Of a stretch of DNA of 64,000 bases, positions 34,920 to 43,396 are shown piece by piece. A model generated the notes under the pieces. It was given only the letters and a program-made list of their open reading frames with translations, was not told the DNA's origin and made no database searches. The position numbers and the translations under genes are program-made. This DNA comes from PGYT01 sp963675055 (GTDB lineage: Bacteria > Bacteroidota > Ignavibacteria > Ignavibacteriales > Melioribacteraceae), in assembly GCA_963675055.2 (NCBI GenBank), contig CAXXJE010000001.1, positions 372,001-436,000 of the forward strand, written 5' to 3'. Numbering within the stretch: position 1 is the first letter of the stretch; every line of letters begins with the position of its first letter.

Positions 34920-36770
34920 CTAATTATTAGATAAACTGTCAAGTAATCGGTTAATTTCACGGGATTCGGGATTTAGTCTCTGAGAAAAGATCAACAGTTT
35001 TTTAGCTGCTTCCATATTCCCAAGCTTTAAATGTGATTTTGCAGCAATAAGCATCGCATTCGGATCGTTTTTATCCGATTTGAAAACTATATTAAAGAAA
35101 TAAACGGCTCTGCTGTATTTTCCCAATTCATATGATAATCTGCCAAGTTCTTTCAAGTTAGATAAACTAGGTCTGATTCTATTCCAAAGAGAAACGACGG
35201 TATAAGCAAGATCATACCTTCCGCATTCATTCAGGTATTCGGTCGCAGCATTGTACCTGTAGGTATCGTATGGTTTATCATAAATTAATGCCATCATCTC
35301 GTTAAAAAACTTGTTGTATGCTTTCTTACCGAAATAATATTCAGCTAATTTGTAATGCGCGTTGTCCCAGCTGATTTGCCCATTAATTGCAGACATCGCC
35401 AGGGAGTCGGCTTTGTTCTTTAGAGGATAAGCGGCTAAAACAGAATTGGTGTTGTTAACCTTCGTGAACGGATAGGATCCCATGAGAACTTTCAGTTTAA
35501 TGTCCGCATAAGTTGAGTCCAGCCTTGTAAACGGGAATGTATTCCGAAGTATCCGGTCAGCTATTCCACTTACAGATTTGTTCAAATTCCCGCTAATCAC
35601 GTTTGACCTTTTAATGCCATCAAAAAACACTTTTGATAAGAGGAAATACCCGTCAATATTTGGGTGAAGGTGATCCGCGAACAACTTGTAACCCGGCAGC
35701 CTGTTGTGATAGTAGTTCCGGAAAACCGAATCAACATTTACCATAGCAAAATTATACTTATCAGCTTCGGACTTAATAATCTCGTTGGTTGCTTCAGGCG
35801 CCCGGAACCGCAGCATATCCTGATCCTTCGCATTTACAAGCAACTGTTTCGCGGAGGGATAATTTGAGTCAAGTTCCGCAATTCCCTTATCATAAGTTTT
35901 CAATGCTTCCGATGCGTTATTAACAATATAGTCTAGCGGAAACCGCATCAGGTTCGATGTTACATTCCCAATGATAACGGGAATATGAGATGAAGAGCAG
36001 CGTGCAAGAATGTAATCCAGATTATCATTGAAATTGGAGAGTCCCTTTTTATAGGCATCAGAATCGAGTGGGACAAGGTTATCACCGGCCATTTCAGCCA
36101 TTAATGTCCTGCCGCCACTTTCCTTATCTGAACTGAATACCCCAAGAATACTTTCAACGAGCTGGTAGATTTTAAACTCTTTAATCATCAGCAAGACACC
36201 GGGAGGAATAATTAAACCTGATCCGGCTGCACCGTATGCTCCGTAATACTCATTATGTCCGGTATAGATCAGGATAAGGTCAGGAGACTGTTTCAAGACA
36301 TCGTCGATTACATGCGCCATGAAAACCGAATTAACCGCTGATACACCGAGATTGACGACTTCAAAATCCTTAGCCTGATACACAAGCTGGAGCCTTCTTT
36401 TCAGCTGTCTGCTGAACGAGGCATTTGTAGGATATGGATATCCCGCAGCAGAACTTCCACCGAGTACAAATATTCTGAATGTTTCCGGATTCTTTATCTC
36501 CTTGAATGCATCTGGAACAACAGACGGGACAACTGATTTATCGGAAAAGAATTTACTGACCATTTCAGGATTAAAAAACAAATACTCGTCGAGATTATCA
36601 GAAACCTTAATAAAGGTATCGTAGTTTTTACCGTAATCGACTCCCCTTAACGCTAACTCCAGCACAAGTAAAAACACAACCGGGAAAAATATTATTACCA
36701 GGTAAAACCATTTAGGATAGCGCCTTTTAGCTCTGGACGGAGAGTGTTTTTTCGATTGTTCGGATTTCAT
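34920..36770 (-). CDS. Membrane-anchored SGNH-hydrolase-like protein with TPR repeats
   Basis: 616 residues. A basic N-terminus (residues 1-20) is followed by one membrane helix (about 21-44; FYLVIIFFPVVFLLVLELAL). Residues about 95-400 form an SGNH/GDSL-like domain: block I FRIFVLGGSSAAGYP with the nucleophile Ser, block III LIYTGHNEYYGAYG with the Asn, and block V KLFADHLHPNIDGY with the Asp-His pair, so all catalytic blocks are present. The C-terminus (about 440-616) contains TPR-like helices (NAHYKLAEYYFGKKAYN, ELGRLSYELGKYSRAVYFFN, AKSHLKLGNMEAAKKLL). Such enzymes remove acyl groups from glycans or lipids. It follows the GH5 gene by 24 bp, so de-acetylation of a glucan or of a surface glycan fits (inference). 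Confidence 0.8.
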   Translation of the reverse strand: MKSEQSKKHSPSRAKRRYPKWFYLVIIFFPVVFLLVLELALRGVDYGKNYDTFIKVSDNLDEYLFFNPEMVSKFFSDKSVVPSVVPDAFKEIKNPETFRIFVLGGSSAAGYPYPTNASFSRQLKRRLQLVYQAKDFEVVNLGVSAVNSVFMAHVIDDVLKQSPDLILIYTGHNEYYGAYGAAGSGLIIPPGVLLMIKEFKIYQLVESILGVFSSDKESGGRTLMAEMAGDNLVPLDSDAYKKGLSNFNDNLDYILARCSSSHIPVIIGNVTSNLMRFPLDYIVNNASEALKTYDKGIAELDSNYPSAKQLLVNAKDQDMLRFRAPEATNEIIKSEADKYNFAMVNVDSVFRNYYHNRLPGYKLFADHLHPNIDGYFLLSKVFFDGIKRSNVISGNLNKSVSGIADRILRNTFPFTRLDSTYADIKLKVLMGSYPFTKVNNTNSVLAAYPLKNKADSLAMSAINGQISWDNAHYKLAEYYFGKKAYNKFFNEMMALIYDKPYDTYRYNAATEYLNECGRYDLAYTVVSLWNRIRPSLSNLKELGRLSYELGKYSRAVYFFNIVFKSDKNDPNAMLIAAKSHLKLGNMEAAKKLLIFSQRLNPESREINRLLDSLSNN

Positions 36771-36794
36771 AAACGGGAACTTAAACCAATAATA

Positions 36795-38804
36795 TCACTT
36801 TAACAAAACCAGTTTAATAGCGGATGAAAAAGCGGCGTTACCATTTTCCCGGAAAGCTTCCAGAGTACAAATATAAACGCCGCTGGAAAGATCCGATGAA
36901 GTGAAATTTACCGAGTGATTTCCGGCAGCATAGTAATTGTTAGCAAGTACTTTATTCGATTCACCTTTAATATCGAAAAGCTTTAACAGTACTTTTCCGT
37001 CCTTGGGCAGACTGAAATTTATATTCGTAGAGTTATTGAATGGATTCGGATAGTTCTGCAATAATCCGAAATCTTCAGCAGGTCCCGATTCTTCTTTTAC
37101 ATCAACCAGCTGTGGTGTAAACTGGAAGTAATTCAGATTAAATCCACCGAAGAAAAAGCGTGCAAGCAGATTGTGCGTACCTGCTTCAACCTGAATGTTT
37201 TCAATAGTTACAGATTTCCAGTTCTGCCATCCGCCGGTTGAAGACAGATCGATAAAGCTGCCTATACCGGTTCCGTCAAGTGATAGCAGTATTTTACCAT
37301 CTGAATTGTTAGCGGAATATCGAATTGTAAGATTATATGTCCCTGATTGCGTTGAGTAAACCGTATACGATAACCATTCCCCTGTCTCGATCCAGCCGAC
37401 TGAGTAACCGTTTGTCAACTGGTCGCTGCATTCCTCTATATCAACTCCATCATTCCTGTAACTATATCCGCTGTTCCACACGCTTGATCCGGGTCCGCCG
37501 GTATTCTGATAATCCACATCCGAGTAAGCAATTCCAACCGCGCCGAGATCATAATCACTTGCGAATATTCTTCCGGGAATAGTGTGGTCTTTGAAAGGAA
37601 CAGAAGTATCCTCGGTCTGCTGACGGAACAGCGCATCGACAACTCCGGGCTGAAACGAACAGTTCTCAAATTTAAGGTTCTCAGCCTGTTGAAGCAGGGC
37701 CGCGTAAGCCGCATCTTCGGAAGGACGTGAGCCGGATCCGCTCCAGTAATTAAGAAGCTGCTGGTATCCGGAAGCCATGGGAGCGGAAAGCGGACCGACA
37801 ATGTTATCGATCTTCTTCTGCGGCCACCATGCCCAGCCGATATTATTCGATTCCATCAATTCAACACAATCCTTAAACCAGGCATTCGAATTTTCCCCCG
37901 TTTCACCAAGGTAAAGAGGTACATTTTCATTGTTTCTTATAGTTATAAGATATCCTATCGAGCCCTGATCGTTTCCATTCCAATACTTATGAAAGCTGTA
38001 CGCCATGTTATCATCCCACTTCGGCGTCAGTCCGTTAAAGTCGGTTGCAAACCAATTACCTTCGATAAACAGTATATGATTATTATCAACCTCTCGAATT
38101 ACATTTGTAATATCAATATACAGCTCACGCAGCAAAGTATTACCGGGCAGTTCCCAGTTAGGTTCGTTTATCAAATCGTATCCACCGATCCATGGTTCAT
38201 CCTTGTATCTTTCCGCAAGTTTCTTCCATAGTGCAACAGTTTTAGCCCTGTTAGCCTCGCTTTCCCAAAGTGACGGCTTCGAATCGTCGTAATCGGAAAT
38301 GTTTGCATCTTTACCCTGGCCGCCCGGTGCCGCGTGAAGATCAAGGATAAGGTACATCTCGTTCTCCTCGCACCACTGTAGAAGCTGATCTGTCATTTTA
38401 AACCCTTTATCGAGCCAGGTATTCTGCCCTGCAACGGGTTCATCTTCTATCGGCAGTGTGAATAATTTATAATGCATGGGTAAACGGATACTGTTAAATC
38501 CCCATTCGGCAAGTTTATCGGCATCTGTTTTAGCAAAGTGGTTCTCATACCATTTTTCATAAAAGTCATCTGTTCTTGTGGTACCGATTAAAGACTCGAT
38601 CTTAGCCCTTATCTCATGCTGTGTTCCGGCGAATGAACTTGTTTTCAACATATAACCTTCCTGAAGCATCCATCCGCCAAGTCCCATTCCGCGAAGAATA
38701 TAATTCTCACCGTTACCATCAACAATATTCTTGCCGCTGACTTTTAAGTATCCCTGAGCGTTTATCAGTGTTGTTACAAACAATAGAAGAACAAATTTTT
38801 TCAC
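36795..38804 (-). CDS. Secreted GH5 cellulase/beta-glucanase with CBM6 and T9SS sorting domain
   Basis: 669 residues from GTG 38802-38804. AGGG lies about eight bases before it and the protein then begins directly with a signal peptide (VKKFVLLLFVTTLINAQ). The open frame reaches 38828 (TTG), but that part adds eight residues ahead of the signal. The GH5 barrel spans about 17-370. The acid/base Glu is in YDLINEPNW (about residue 214) and the nucleophile Glu in PLYLGETGE (about 301); FNSIRLPMHY and ILDLHAAPGGQ are typical of the family. A CBM6 lies at about 415-570 (VGWIETGEWLSYTVY, FFGGFNLNYFQF) and a T9SS domain at about 585-669 (FGLLQNYPNPFNNSTNINF). A sigma-54 promoter lies just upstream, and the SGNH/TPR gene is probably co-transcribed. 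Confidence 0.92.
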   Translation of the reverse strand: MKKFVLLLFVTTLINAQGYLKVSGKNIVDGNGENYILRGMGLGGWMLQEGYMLKTSSFAGTQHEIRAKIESLIGTTRTDDFYEKWYENHFAKTDADKLAEWGFNSIRLPMHYKLFTLPIEDEPVAGQNTWLDKGFKMTDQLLQWCEENEMYLILDLHAAPGGQGKDANISDYDDSKPSLWESEANRAKTVALWKKLAERYKDEPWIGGYDLINEPNWELPGNTLLRELYIDITNVIREVDNNHILFIEGNWFATDFNGLTPKWDDNMAYSFHKYWNGNDQGSIGYLITIRNNENVPLYLGETGENSNAWFKDCVELMESNNIGWAWWPQKKIDNIVGPLSAPMASGYQQLLNYWSGSGSRPSEDAAYAALLQQAENLKFENCSFQPGVVDALFRQQTEDTSVPFKDHTIPGRIFASDYDLGAVGIAYSDVDYQNTGGPGSSVWNSGYSYRNDGVDIEECSDQLTNGYSVGWIETGEWLSYTVYSTQSGTYNLTIRYSANNSDGKILLSLDGTGIGSFIDLSSTGGWQNWKSVTIENIQVEAGTHNLLARFFFGGFNLNYFQFTPQLVDVKEESGPAEDFGLLQNYPNPFNNSTNINFSLPKDGKVLLKLFDIKGESNKVLANNYYAAGNHSVNFTSSDLSSGVYICTLEAFRENGNAAFSSAIKLVLLK

Positions 38805-38843
38805 GTTTGTATCCCTGTTCATTTTCAAATTCTTGAAACAGAG

Positions 38844-38858
38844 GCAATTCTCAGGCCA
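38844..38858 (-). promoter_or_regulatory. Sigma-54 (-24/-12) promoter of the GH5 gene
   Basis: The minus strand reads TGGCCTGAGAATTGC. The consensus is TGGCACR-N4-TTGC. The GG and GC pairs are present with the exact required spacing, and only two of the less conserved positions differ. A start site about 12 nt downstream would fall near 38832 and leave a leader of about 28 nt containing the AGGG ribosome site before the GTG. A sigma-54 activator gene lies directly upstream. Confidence 0.75.
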
Positions 38859-38919
38859 CGAATAAAAATAGATTTACAGAATGATATCGCAGAGAGATAA
38901 AATGAGGGGTTTAAAACAA

Positions 38920-38956
38920 TTATTATTCTAATAAACATGCATTATTAGAATAATAA
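38920..38956. promoter_or_regulatory. Perfect 15-bp dyad, candidate enhancer site for the NtrC-family activator
   Basis: TTATTATTCTAATAA (38920-38934), a 7-nt spacer and TTATTAGAATAATAA (38942-38956) form a perfect inverted repeat. It is centred about 106 bp upstream of the predicted GH5 start site, the usual position of an enhancer for a sigma-54 activator. It also lies 12 bp after the regulator's stop, so a terminator role is the alternative. Confidence 0.6.
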
Positions 38957-38968
38957 CCATATGAGAAT

Positions 38969-40417
38969 TCATTTAAGTCCTAGTTCTTTGCACATCCTGT
39001 GAAAATTCGGTGGAGCGAGTCCAAGCTGATACGCTGCATGCGTGTCGGAGCCGGAATGATCTCTGACGAATTCGAAGTAAGTTTTTCTGAATTTCTTTTC
39101 AATATCCTTAAGCGGCTGAATATCGGCAGGATCGGCAAAATTAAATAACGATTTCTTCTTTGGCTGGAGACGCTTGCGTGTAATTGCCATGCCGATATCC
39201 TCAATACCAATTTCTCCTTCGCTGTTGAATATCAAACGCTGAATAACATTCTTAAGCTCGCGAACATTTCCGGGCCAGTCGTACTTTTTAAGCTCATCAA
39301 TAATGAGTGAATCGATTTTAGGAACCTGCTTACCCATATCAAAACTATAAAACGCTTTGAAATGATTGAATAAAACTTCGATATCCTCAGGCCTGTCTTT
39401 AAGGTCCGGGATATTAATCGGAACCACATTCAGTCTGTAATACAAATCTTCCCGGAAATTACCTTTATCAATTTCTTCTTCCACGTTTTTATTCGTCGCA
39501 GCTATTATTCGGGCATCAACCTTTATACTCTTAGTCCTTCCAATTTTTTCAATCTCACCTTCCTGAATAAACCTTAGCAGCTTTACCTGTGCCGAAAGCG
39601 GGAGCTCACCTATCTCGTCCAGGAATATTGTACCGTTATTAGCAATTTCGAAAAGTCCCTGCTTGCTTGAATGAGCGCTCGTAAATGCGCCTTTCTCATA
39701 CCCGAATAATTCACTTTCAATCAGATCAGGCGGGATGCTTCCGCAATTTATAGGAACGAAGTTTTCGAATTTACGATCGCTATGGTAGTGGATATTGTTA
39801 GCGACGAGTTCCTTCCCCGTTCCTGAAGCTCCGGTTATTAAAGTATTCATATCGTTTTCCGCAAGCTTCTGAATATTTTTCTTCAGCTTTTCCATCGAAG
39901 GTGAAACAGATATGATCTTCTTTTTCTCGAGAATCTCGTCAATATTTCTGGCGAGTTTCTTATTTGAATTATAGCTTTCCAGTTCCAACCGTCTTTTATC
40001 ATAAGCATTGAAAATACTCATCATAAAATCGGTAGGCTGGTATATATACTCTTCAATGTCGCCGGGATATTTTGTACAGTACCAGAACGCGCCGGCTTTC
40101 ATTAGTCCCTTGGCAAAATCAAAATCGGAAATATTTATTGTAAGTTTTGTAATAACAATTATCTGAATAGATTGATTGATATCCTTTACTTTCCTGATCA
40201 ACTCCTCGCCGCGTAATGCACCTGCAATCTGATAATCCATAATAACAAGATCGTACTTGTTCGGATTCTTCGTCAACAGCTTCAGGGCATCAGTACCGTT
40301 GGATGTTACGTCTTTAATGGCGATAACTTCTTCAAAAAGTTTAATAGTATTCCGGACGCGCCGGACATCAAAATCCTCATCCTCAATAAGCAATATTTTA
40401 ATCTTATGATCGGTCAT
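38969..40417 (-). CDS. NtrC-family response regulator (receiver, sigma-54 AAA+, Fis-type HTH)
   Basis: 482 residues. The receiver spans about 5-130 (ILLIEDEDFD; phospho-acceptor Asp in YDLVIMDYQIAG). The AAA+ domain spans about 172-400: Walker A GASGTGKE, the sigma-54 contact loop GAFTSA instead of the usual GAFTGA, Walker B GTIFLDEIGELP, and sensor motifs RIIAATNKN and WPGNVRELKNV. The C-terminal Fis-type helix-turn-helix (about 435-482) reads THAAYQLGLAPPNFHRMCKE. It overlaps the kinase gene upstream by 4 bp. When phosphorylated it should activate sigma-54 promoters; the nearest one drives the GH5 gene immediately downstream. Confidence 0.92.
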   Translation of the reverse strand: MTDHKIKILLIEDEDFDVRRVRNTIKLFEEVIAIKDVTSNGTDALKLLTKNPNKYDLVIMDYQIAGALRGEELIRKVKDINQSIQIIVITKLTINISDFDFAKGLMKAGAFWYCTKYPGDIEEYIYQPTDFMMSIFNAYDKRRLELESYNSNKKLARNIDEILEKKKIISVSPSMEKLKKNIQKLAENDMNTLITGASGTGKELVANNIHYHSDRKFENFVPINCGSIPPDLIESELFGYEKGAFTSAHSSKQGLFEIANNGTIFLDEIGELPLSAQVKLLRFIQEGEIEKIGRTKSIKVDARIIAATNKNVEEEIDKGNFREDLYYRLNVVPINIPDLKDRPEDIEVLFNHFKAFYSFDMGKQVPKIDSLIIDELKKYDWPGNVRELKNVIQRLIFNSEGEIGIEDIGMAITRKRLQPKKKSLFNFADPADIQPLKDIEKKFRKTYFEFVRDHSGSDTHAAYQLGLAPPNFHRMCKELGLK

Positions 40418-41910
40418 CTACTCTCCGAAATGTTTGGAATTGTAATCACAAATGTACAACCTTCCTCTGAATTATTATGTGCATCCAAATGCCAGCGACA
40501 TCTTTTTATTGCCATCTGATGAGCAATATAACAACCGTAACCCGAATTTTTGTTATCAGTCTTCTTTGTCGAAATGTTTTCATTGAATATATTTTTTACT
40601 CCGTGATCATTTTGCCGTAGAAGTTCAACCGGTATACCCGGTCCGTCATCGGTAATCTCTATTGTAGTCACATTCGAATTCGCATCATATTTAGTTGCAA
40701 TTGTTATTTGCACTTTATCCTTTGCCGAATGATCAATACTGTTCTGTATCAGCGGTTCAAGTATTTCCCAAACAACGAATTCGTTAATATGAACAACCGG
40801 CACATTTTCGTCAAGTTCAAGATTAAATTTAAAAATATCCGTAGTCGATGAAATCCTGAGGAAAATGGATTCGACAAGAAATTGAACAACTTCATTCAGA
40901 TTGGTATTGAACAACTGATTCCTGATAGTCTGTACAGGTGGATCATACCATTTCATATCATAAATCACACGAGAAATAAAATTCGAGTATTTTGTAACAC
41001 GGTATTTAACATCATCAATATTTTCATGTGAGATGCTTCTAAGATCTTCTTTAATGAATCCCATCACCTTTTCTGCTTTGTGATGCGTGTGATAAATCCG
41101 TTTAGTAAACAGCGATTCCTTCTCATGGATAACCTGTTCTTTTATGTGCTCTTCATGCTCTTCCATTAGCTGATGCTGCGCGTCGTCCCTCTCTTTAACC
41201 GTGAAGGAGGAAATATAGTACATGGTCAGCAGCCCAAGCAGAATCAATGACGAATAGATTAGTGCAACTTCATCATAGCTGGCGATAATCTCATTCGTAA
41301 GCGATGCGAAATCGAATGTAATCTTCAGGTACATAGCACCCTGGTATTCCCCGTTCGGAACAAACGGAACAAATATGTGAAATGTCTGAACACCTTCTAT
41401 AAGACTGTATATCTGCTCTTCTTCCCTAACTCGCCGATCAAATTTCGAGTACATTTGAACTGCATACGAATGTTTTGGCTGAACCTCGGGAATTCCACTC
41501 AAATTATCAGTAAGGTAGTCGAAAAGTACTGTACCGTCGTCAATAGTAAATATTTTGTCATTTCGCGAAACCAGCAGACATATATCCTCAACGTTATGCT
41601 GTAATAGCTGCTGGTTAAAAATAATATTGAATGACTGTATAATCTTCTGCTTTTCCCCTTCCTCTTTCAATTCCATGATGTCAATATTTTCCAGCAGAAG
41701 TTCAAGCGAAGTACTTGAAAGATTGGCCATTTTTTCAGCGCTGAACTGCTGATACGATTTCTGGTTTTCAATTAAGAAATTTTGAAGGGATGATTTTTGA
41801 ATGAATGAGATAATAATTTGAAAACAAACCAATACTAGAAACAATACTGTAAGGTGTTTAAACTCGAACCTGTACTTTTTTATATTCTCAAGTATTTTGC
41901 TGTCTGCCAT
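40414..41910 (-). CDS. Sensor histidine kinase paired with the NtrC-family regulator
   Basis: 498 residues. TM1 is about 18-38 (LTVLFLVLVCFQIIISFI), a periplasmic sensor domain spans about 39-208, and TM2 is about 209-230 (YSSLILLGLLTMYYISSF). A charged coiled-coil linker (about 232-270) follows. The ATPase domain (about 370-495) has N-box EPLIQNSIDHS, G1 DDGPGIP and a divergent G2 NSGYGCYIAHQM. I see no standard HisKA H-box; the best candidate phosphorylation site is in YHTHHKAEKVMGF (about residues 271-283). The gene is 6 bp downstream of the solute-binding protein gene and overlaps the regulator gene by 4 bp, so the three form one signalling unit. The sensor domain probably contacts the binding protein. 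Confidence 0.88.
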   Translation of the reverse strand: MADSKILENIKKYRFEFKHLTVLFLVLVCFQIIISFIQKSSLQNFLIENQKSYQQFSAEKMANLSSTSLELLLENIDIMELKEEGEKQKIIQSFNIIFNQQLLQHNVEDICLLVSRNDKIFTIDDGTVLFDYLTDNLSGIPEVQPKHSYAVQMYSKFDRRVREEEQIYSLIEGVQTFHIFVPFVPNGEYQGAMYLKITFDFASLTNEIIASYDEVALIYSSLILLGLLTMYYISSFTVKERDDAQHQLMEEHEEHIKEQVIHEKESLFTKRIYHTHHKAEKVMGFIKEDLRSISHENIDDVKYRVTKYSNFISRVIYDMKWYDPPVQTIRNQLFNTNLNEVVQFLVESIFLRISSTTDIFKFNLELDENVPVVHINEFVVWEILEPLIQNSIDHSAKDKVQITIATKYDANSNVTTIEITDDGPGIPVELLRQNDHGVKNIFNENISTKKTDNKNSGYGCYIAHQMAIKRCRWHLDAHNNSEEGCTFVITIPNISESR

Positions 41911-41916
41911 AGATTT

Positions 41917-43251
41917 CTACTTAATTATTACTTTTTGATTCCTGATCTTATAATTAGCTTCTTTAAGTGCCTGGTCAACTGTCATTTCGGATTTTATCGC
42001 TTTATTGACATAGTAAGAAATAATATCGGAAACCCTGGTATAATCCTTCAAAAAAGGCCGATGAATACCCTTATCTATTAATTTTTTAAGATACTCAAAA
42101 TCAGGATACTTTTTCAGATATGCCGAATCGGAATAGAATTTAGAGAGGACCGGCAGGAACGCCCCCTTATCCAGCATGATTTCCTGAGCTTCATATGATG
42201 AAGTATACTTAATAAATTCCAAAACTTCCTTTTTGTGTTTCGTAAATCTCGCCATCATCAAATTCCAGCCGCCGAAGACTGATCCTGATCCGCTGCCTTC
42301 AAAGTGAGGAAGAGCTGCTTTTCGGATGTGCCTATAGTCCGGATTACTATTAATCCTGTATATATAATTTTTCTCGAAACTTGGCCAACCTCTCATAAAA
42401 ATACCGTCGTGCTTCAGGAAGTAGTCATAGCAGTTATCTTCTTTGAGCTGTGTAACCAGCTGAGGTGTCATATTGAATTTATTAACAAGATCGACAAGTA
42501 GCTGAAGAGCTTTCTTACCTATTGGTCCGGAAATATCGTAGTCCGGATTCTTAAAAAAATTCGGATCCTGATTGAGTATTAATTCAAAATAACTGCAAAT
42601 CAATCCTTCATAATCATCGGCGGGGAAAATATAGAAAGGATTTTTGAGCCCTTTTAATTTTCCACTAAGCTTTATAAAGTCCTTCCAGGTAATTGAACTT
42701 CTGAGTTTTTCAGACACCTCTTCAAAGTCCGGTAAAGTTTTAAGAAAGTCTTCCCGATAATACATCATACTGATATCAATATAAATGGGTAGCGCAACAA
42801 GTTCACCTTCTATAAAACATGATTCGAGCGCATATTTAAGATAACCATCCGCCTCCACATCCGGCATATACTTATCAAGCGGTTCACACCATTTTGTAAA
42901 CCTTGGGATCCAAATCAGGTCAACCGCGAATACGTCAAGTCTTTCGCTTTTACTCCGCAATGCCCTTGTCAAAAGTTCTTTTCTCTCATTAGTACTGAAT
43001 TTTGAAAACGGCAGATTGATCGGGATAACTTCAATTTCTCCACGATGAATCTCGTTAAATTTTTGTATAACCTCGGCATGAGCATTGGAGATATTGTCGG
43101 CGAAATAAATTTTAACTATATCATCCTCTTTGGAACTATGTGATGTCATTGAGATAGTATAATAGATGATAAGTGCGGAAATACTTATCACAATTATAAT
43201 AATCGAGGAATAGTTAATAGAAAACAGATTTTTGTATTTTTCCCAGAACAT
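41917..43251 (-). CDS. Membrane-anchored ABC-type solute-binding protein without transporter, probable sensor
   Basis: 444 residues. An uncleaved-looking N-terminal helix (about 15-35; SIIIIVISISALIIYYTISM) is followed by a family-1 extracellular solute-binding fold: IVKIYFADNISNAHAEVIQKFNEIH (read in two parts, about 45-70), LDVFAVDLIWIPRFTKW, GELVALPIYIDISMMYYRED, GSGSVFGGWNLMMARFTK, and YTSSYEAQEIMLDKGAFLPV. These match maltose/sugar-binding proteins. No permease or ATPase gene is nearby. The next genes are a histidine kinase and a sigma-54 activator, so it most likely reports a sugar such as cello-oligosaccharide to the kinase. The gene starts divergently from the kinase gene at 43397. 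Confidence 0.87.
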   Translation of the reverse strand: MFWEKYKNLFSINYSSIIIIVISISALIIYYTISMTSHSSKEDDIVKIYFADNISNAHAEVIQKFNEIHRGEIEVIPINLPFSKFSTNERKELLTRALRSKSERLDVFAVDLIWIPRFTKWCEPLDKYMPDVEADGYLKYALESCFIEGELVALPIYIDISMMYYREDFLKTLPDFEEVSEKLRSSITWKDFIKLSGKLKGLKNPFYIFPADDYEGLICSYFELILNQDPNFFKNPDYDISGPIGKKALQLLVDLVNKFNMTPQLVTQLKEDNCYDYFLKHDGIFMRGWPSFEKNYIYRINSNPDYRHIRKAALPHFEGSGSGSVFGGWNLMMARFTKHKKEVLEFIKYTSSYEAQEIMLDKGAFLPVLSKFYSDSAYLKKYPDFEYLKKLIDKGIHRPFLKDYTRVSDIISYYVNKAIKSEMTVDQALKEANYKIRNQKVIIK

Positions 43252-43396
43252 GATTGTGAAAATAGAAATAAAAGATTCGATTGCAAAAAAACAATCTTAA
43301 AAAAAAGACAACCGGATTCGATAATAATAAGAATTAGCTTTAGTTTTGTCCCTGACGGAATTTTAAATATTTTCATTACTAATTGTATATCCAAAA

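Noticed and set aside
38805..38828. TTG start giving eight more residues on the GH5 protein
   Set aside because: It would place the start only about 4 nt from the predicted sigma-54 transcription start and ahead of the signal peptide; the GTG at 38804 has a proper ribosome site.
8312..38844. A SusD-like gene to pair with the TonB receptor
   Set aside because: None of the lipoproteins or secreted proteins has the TPR-helical SusD pattern; the only lipoprotein near is a GH16 enzyme.
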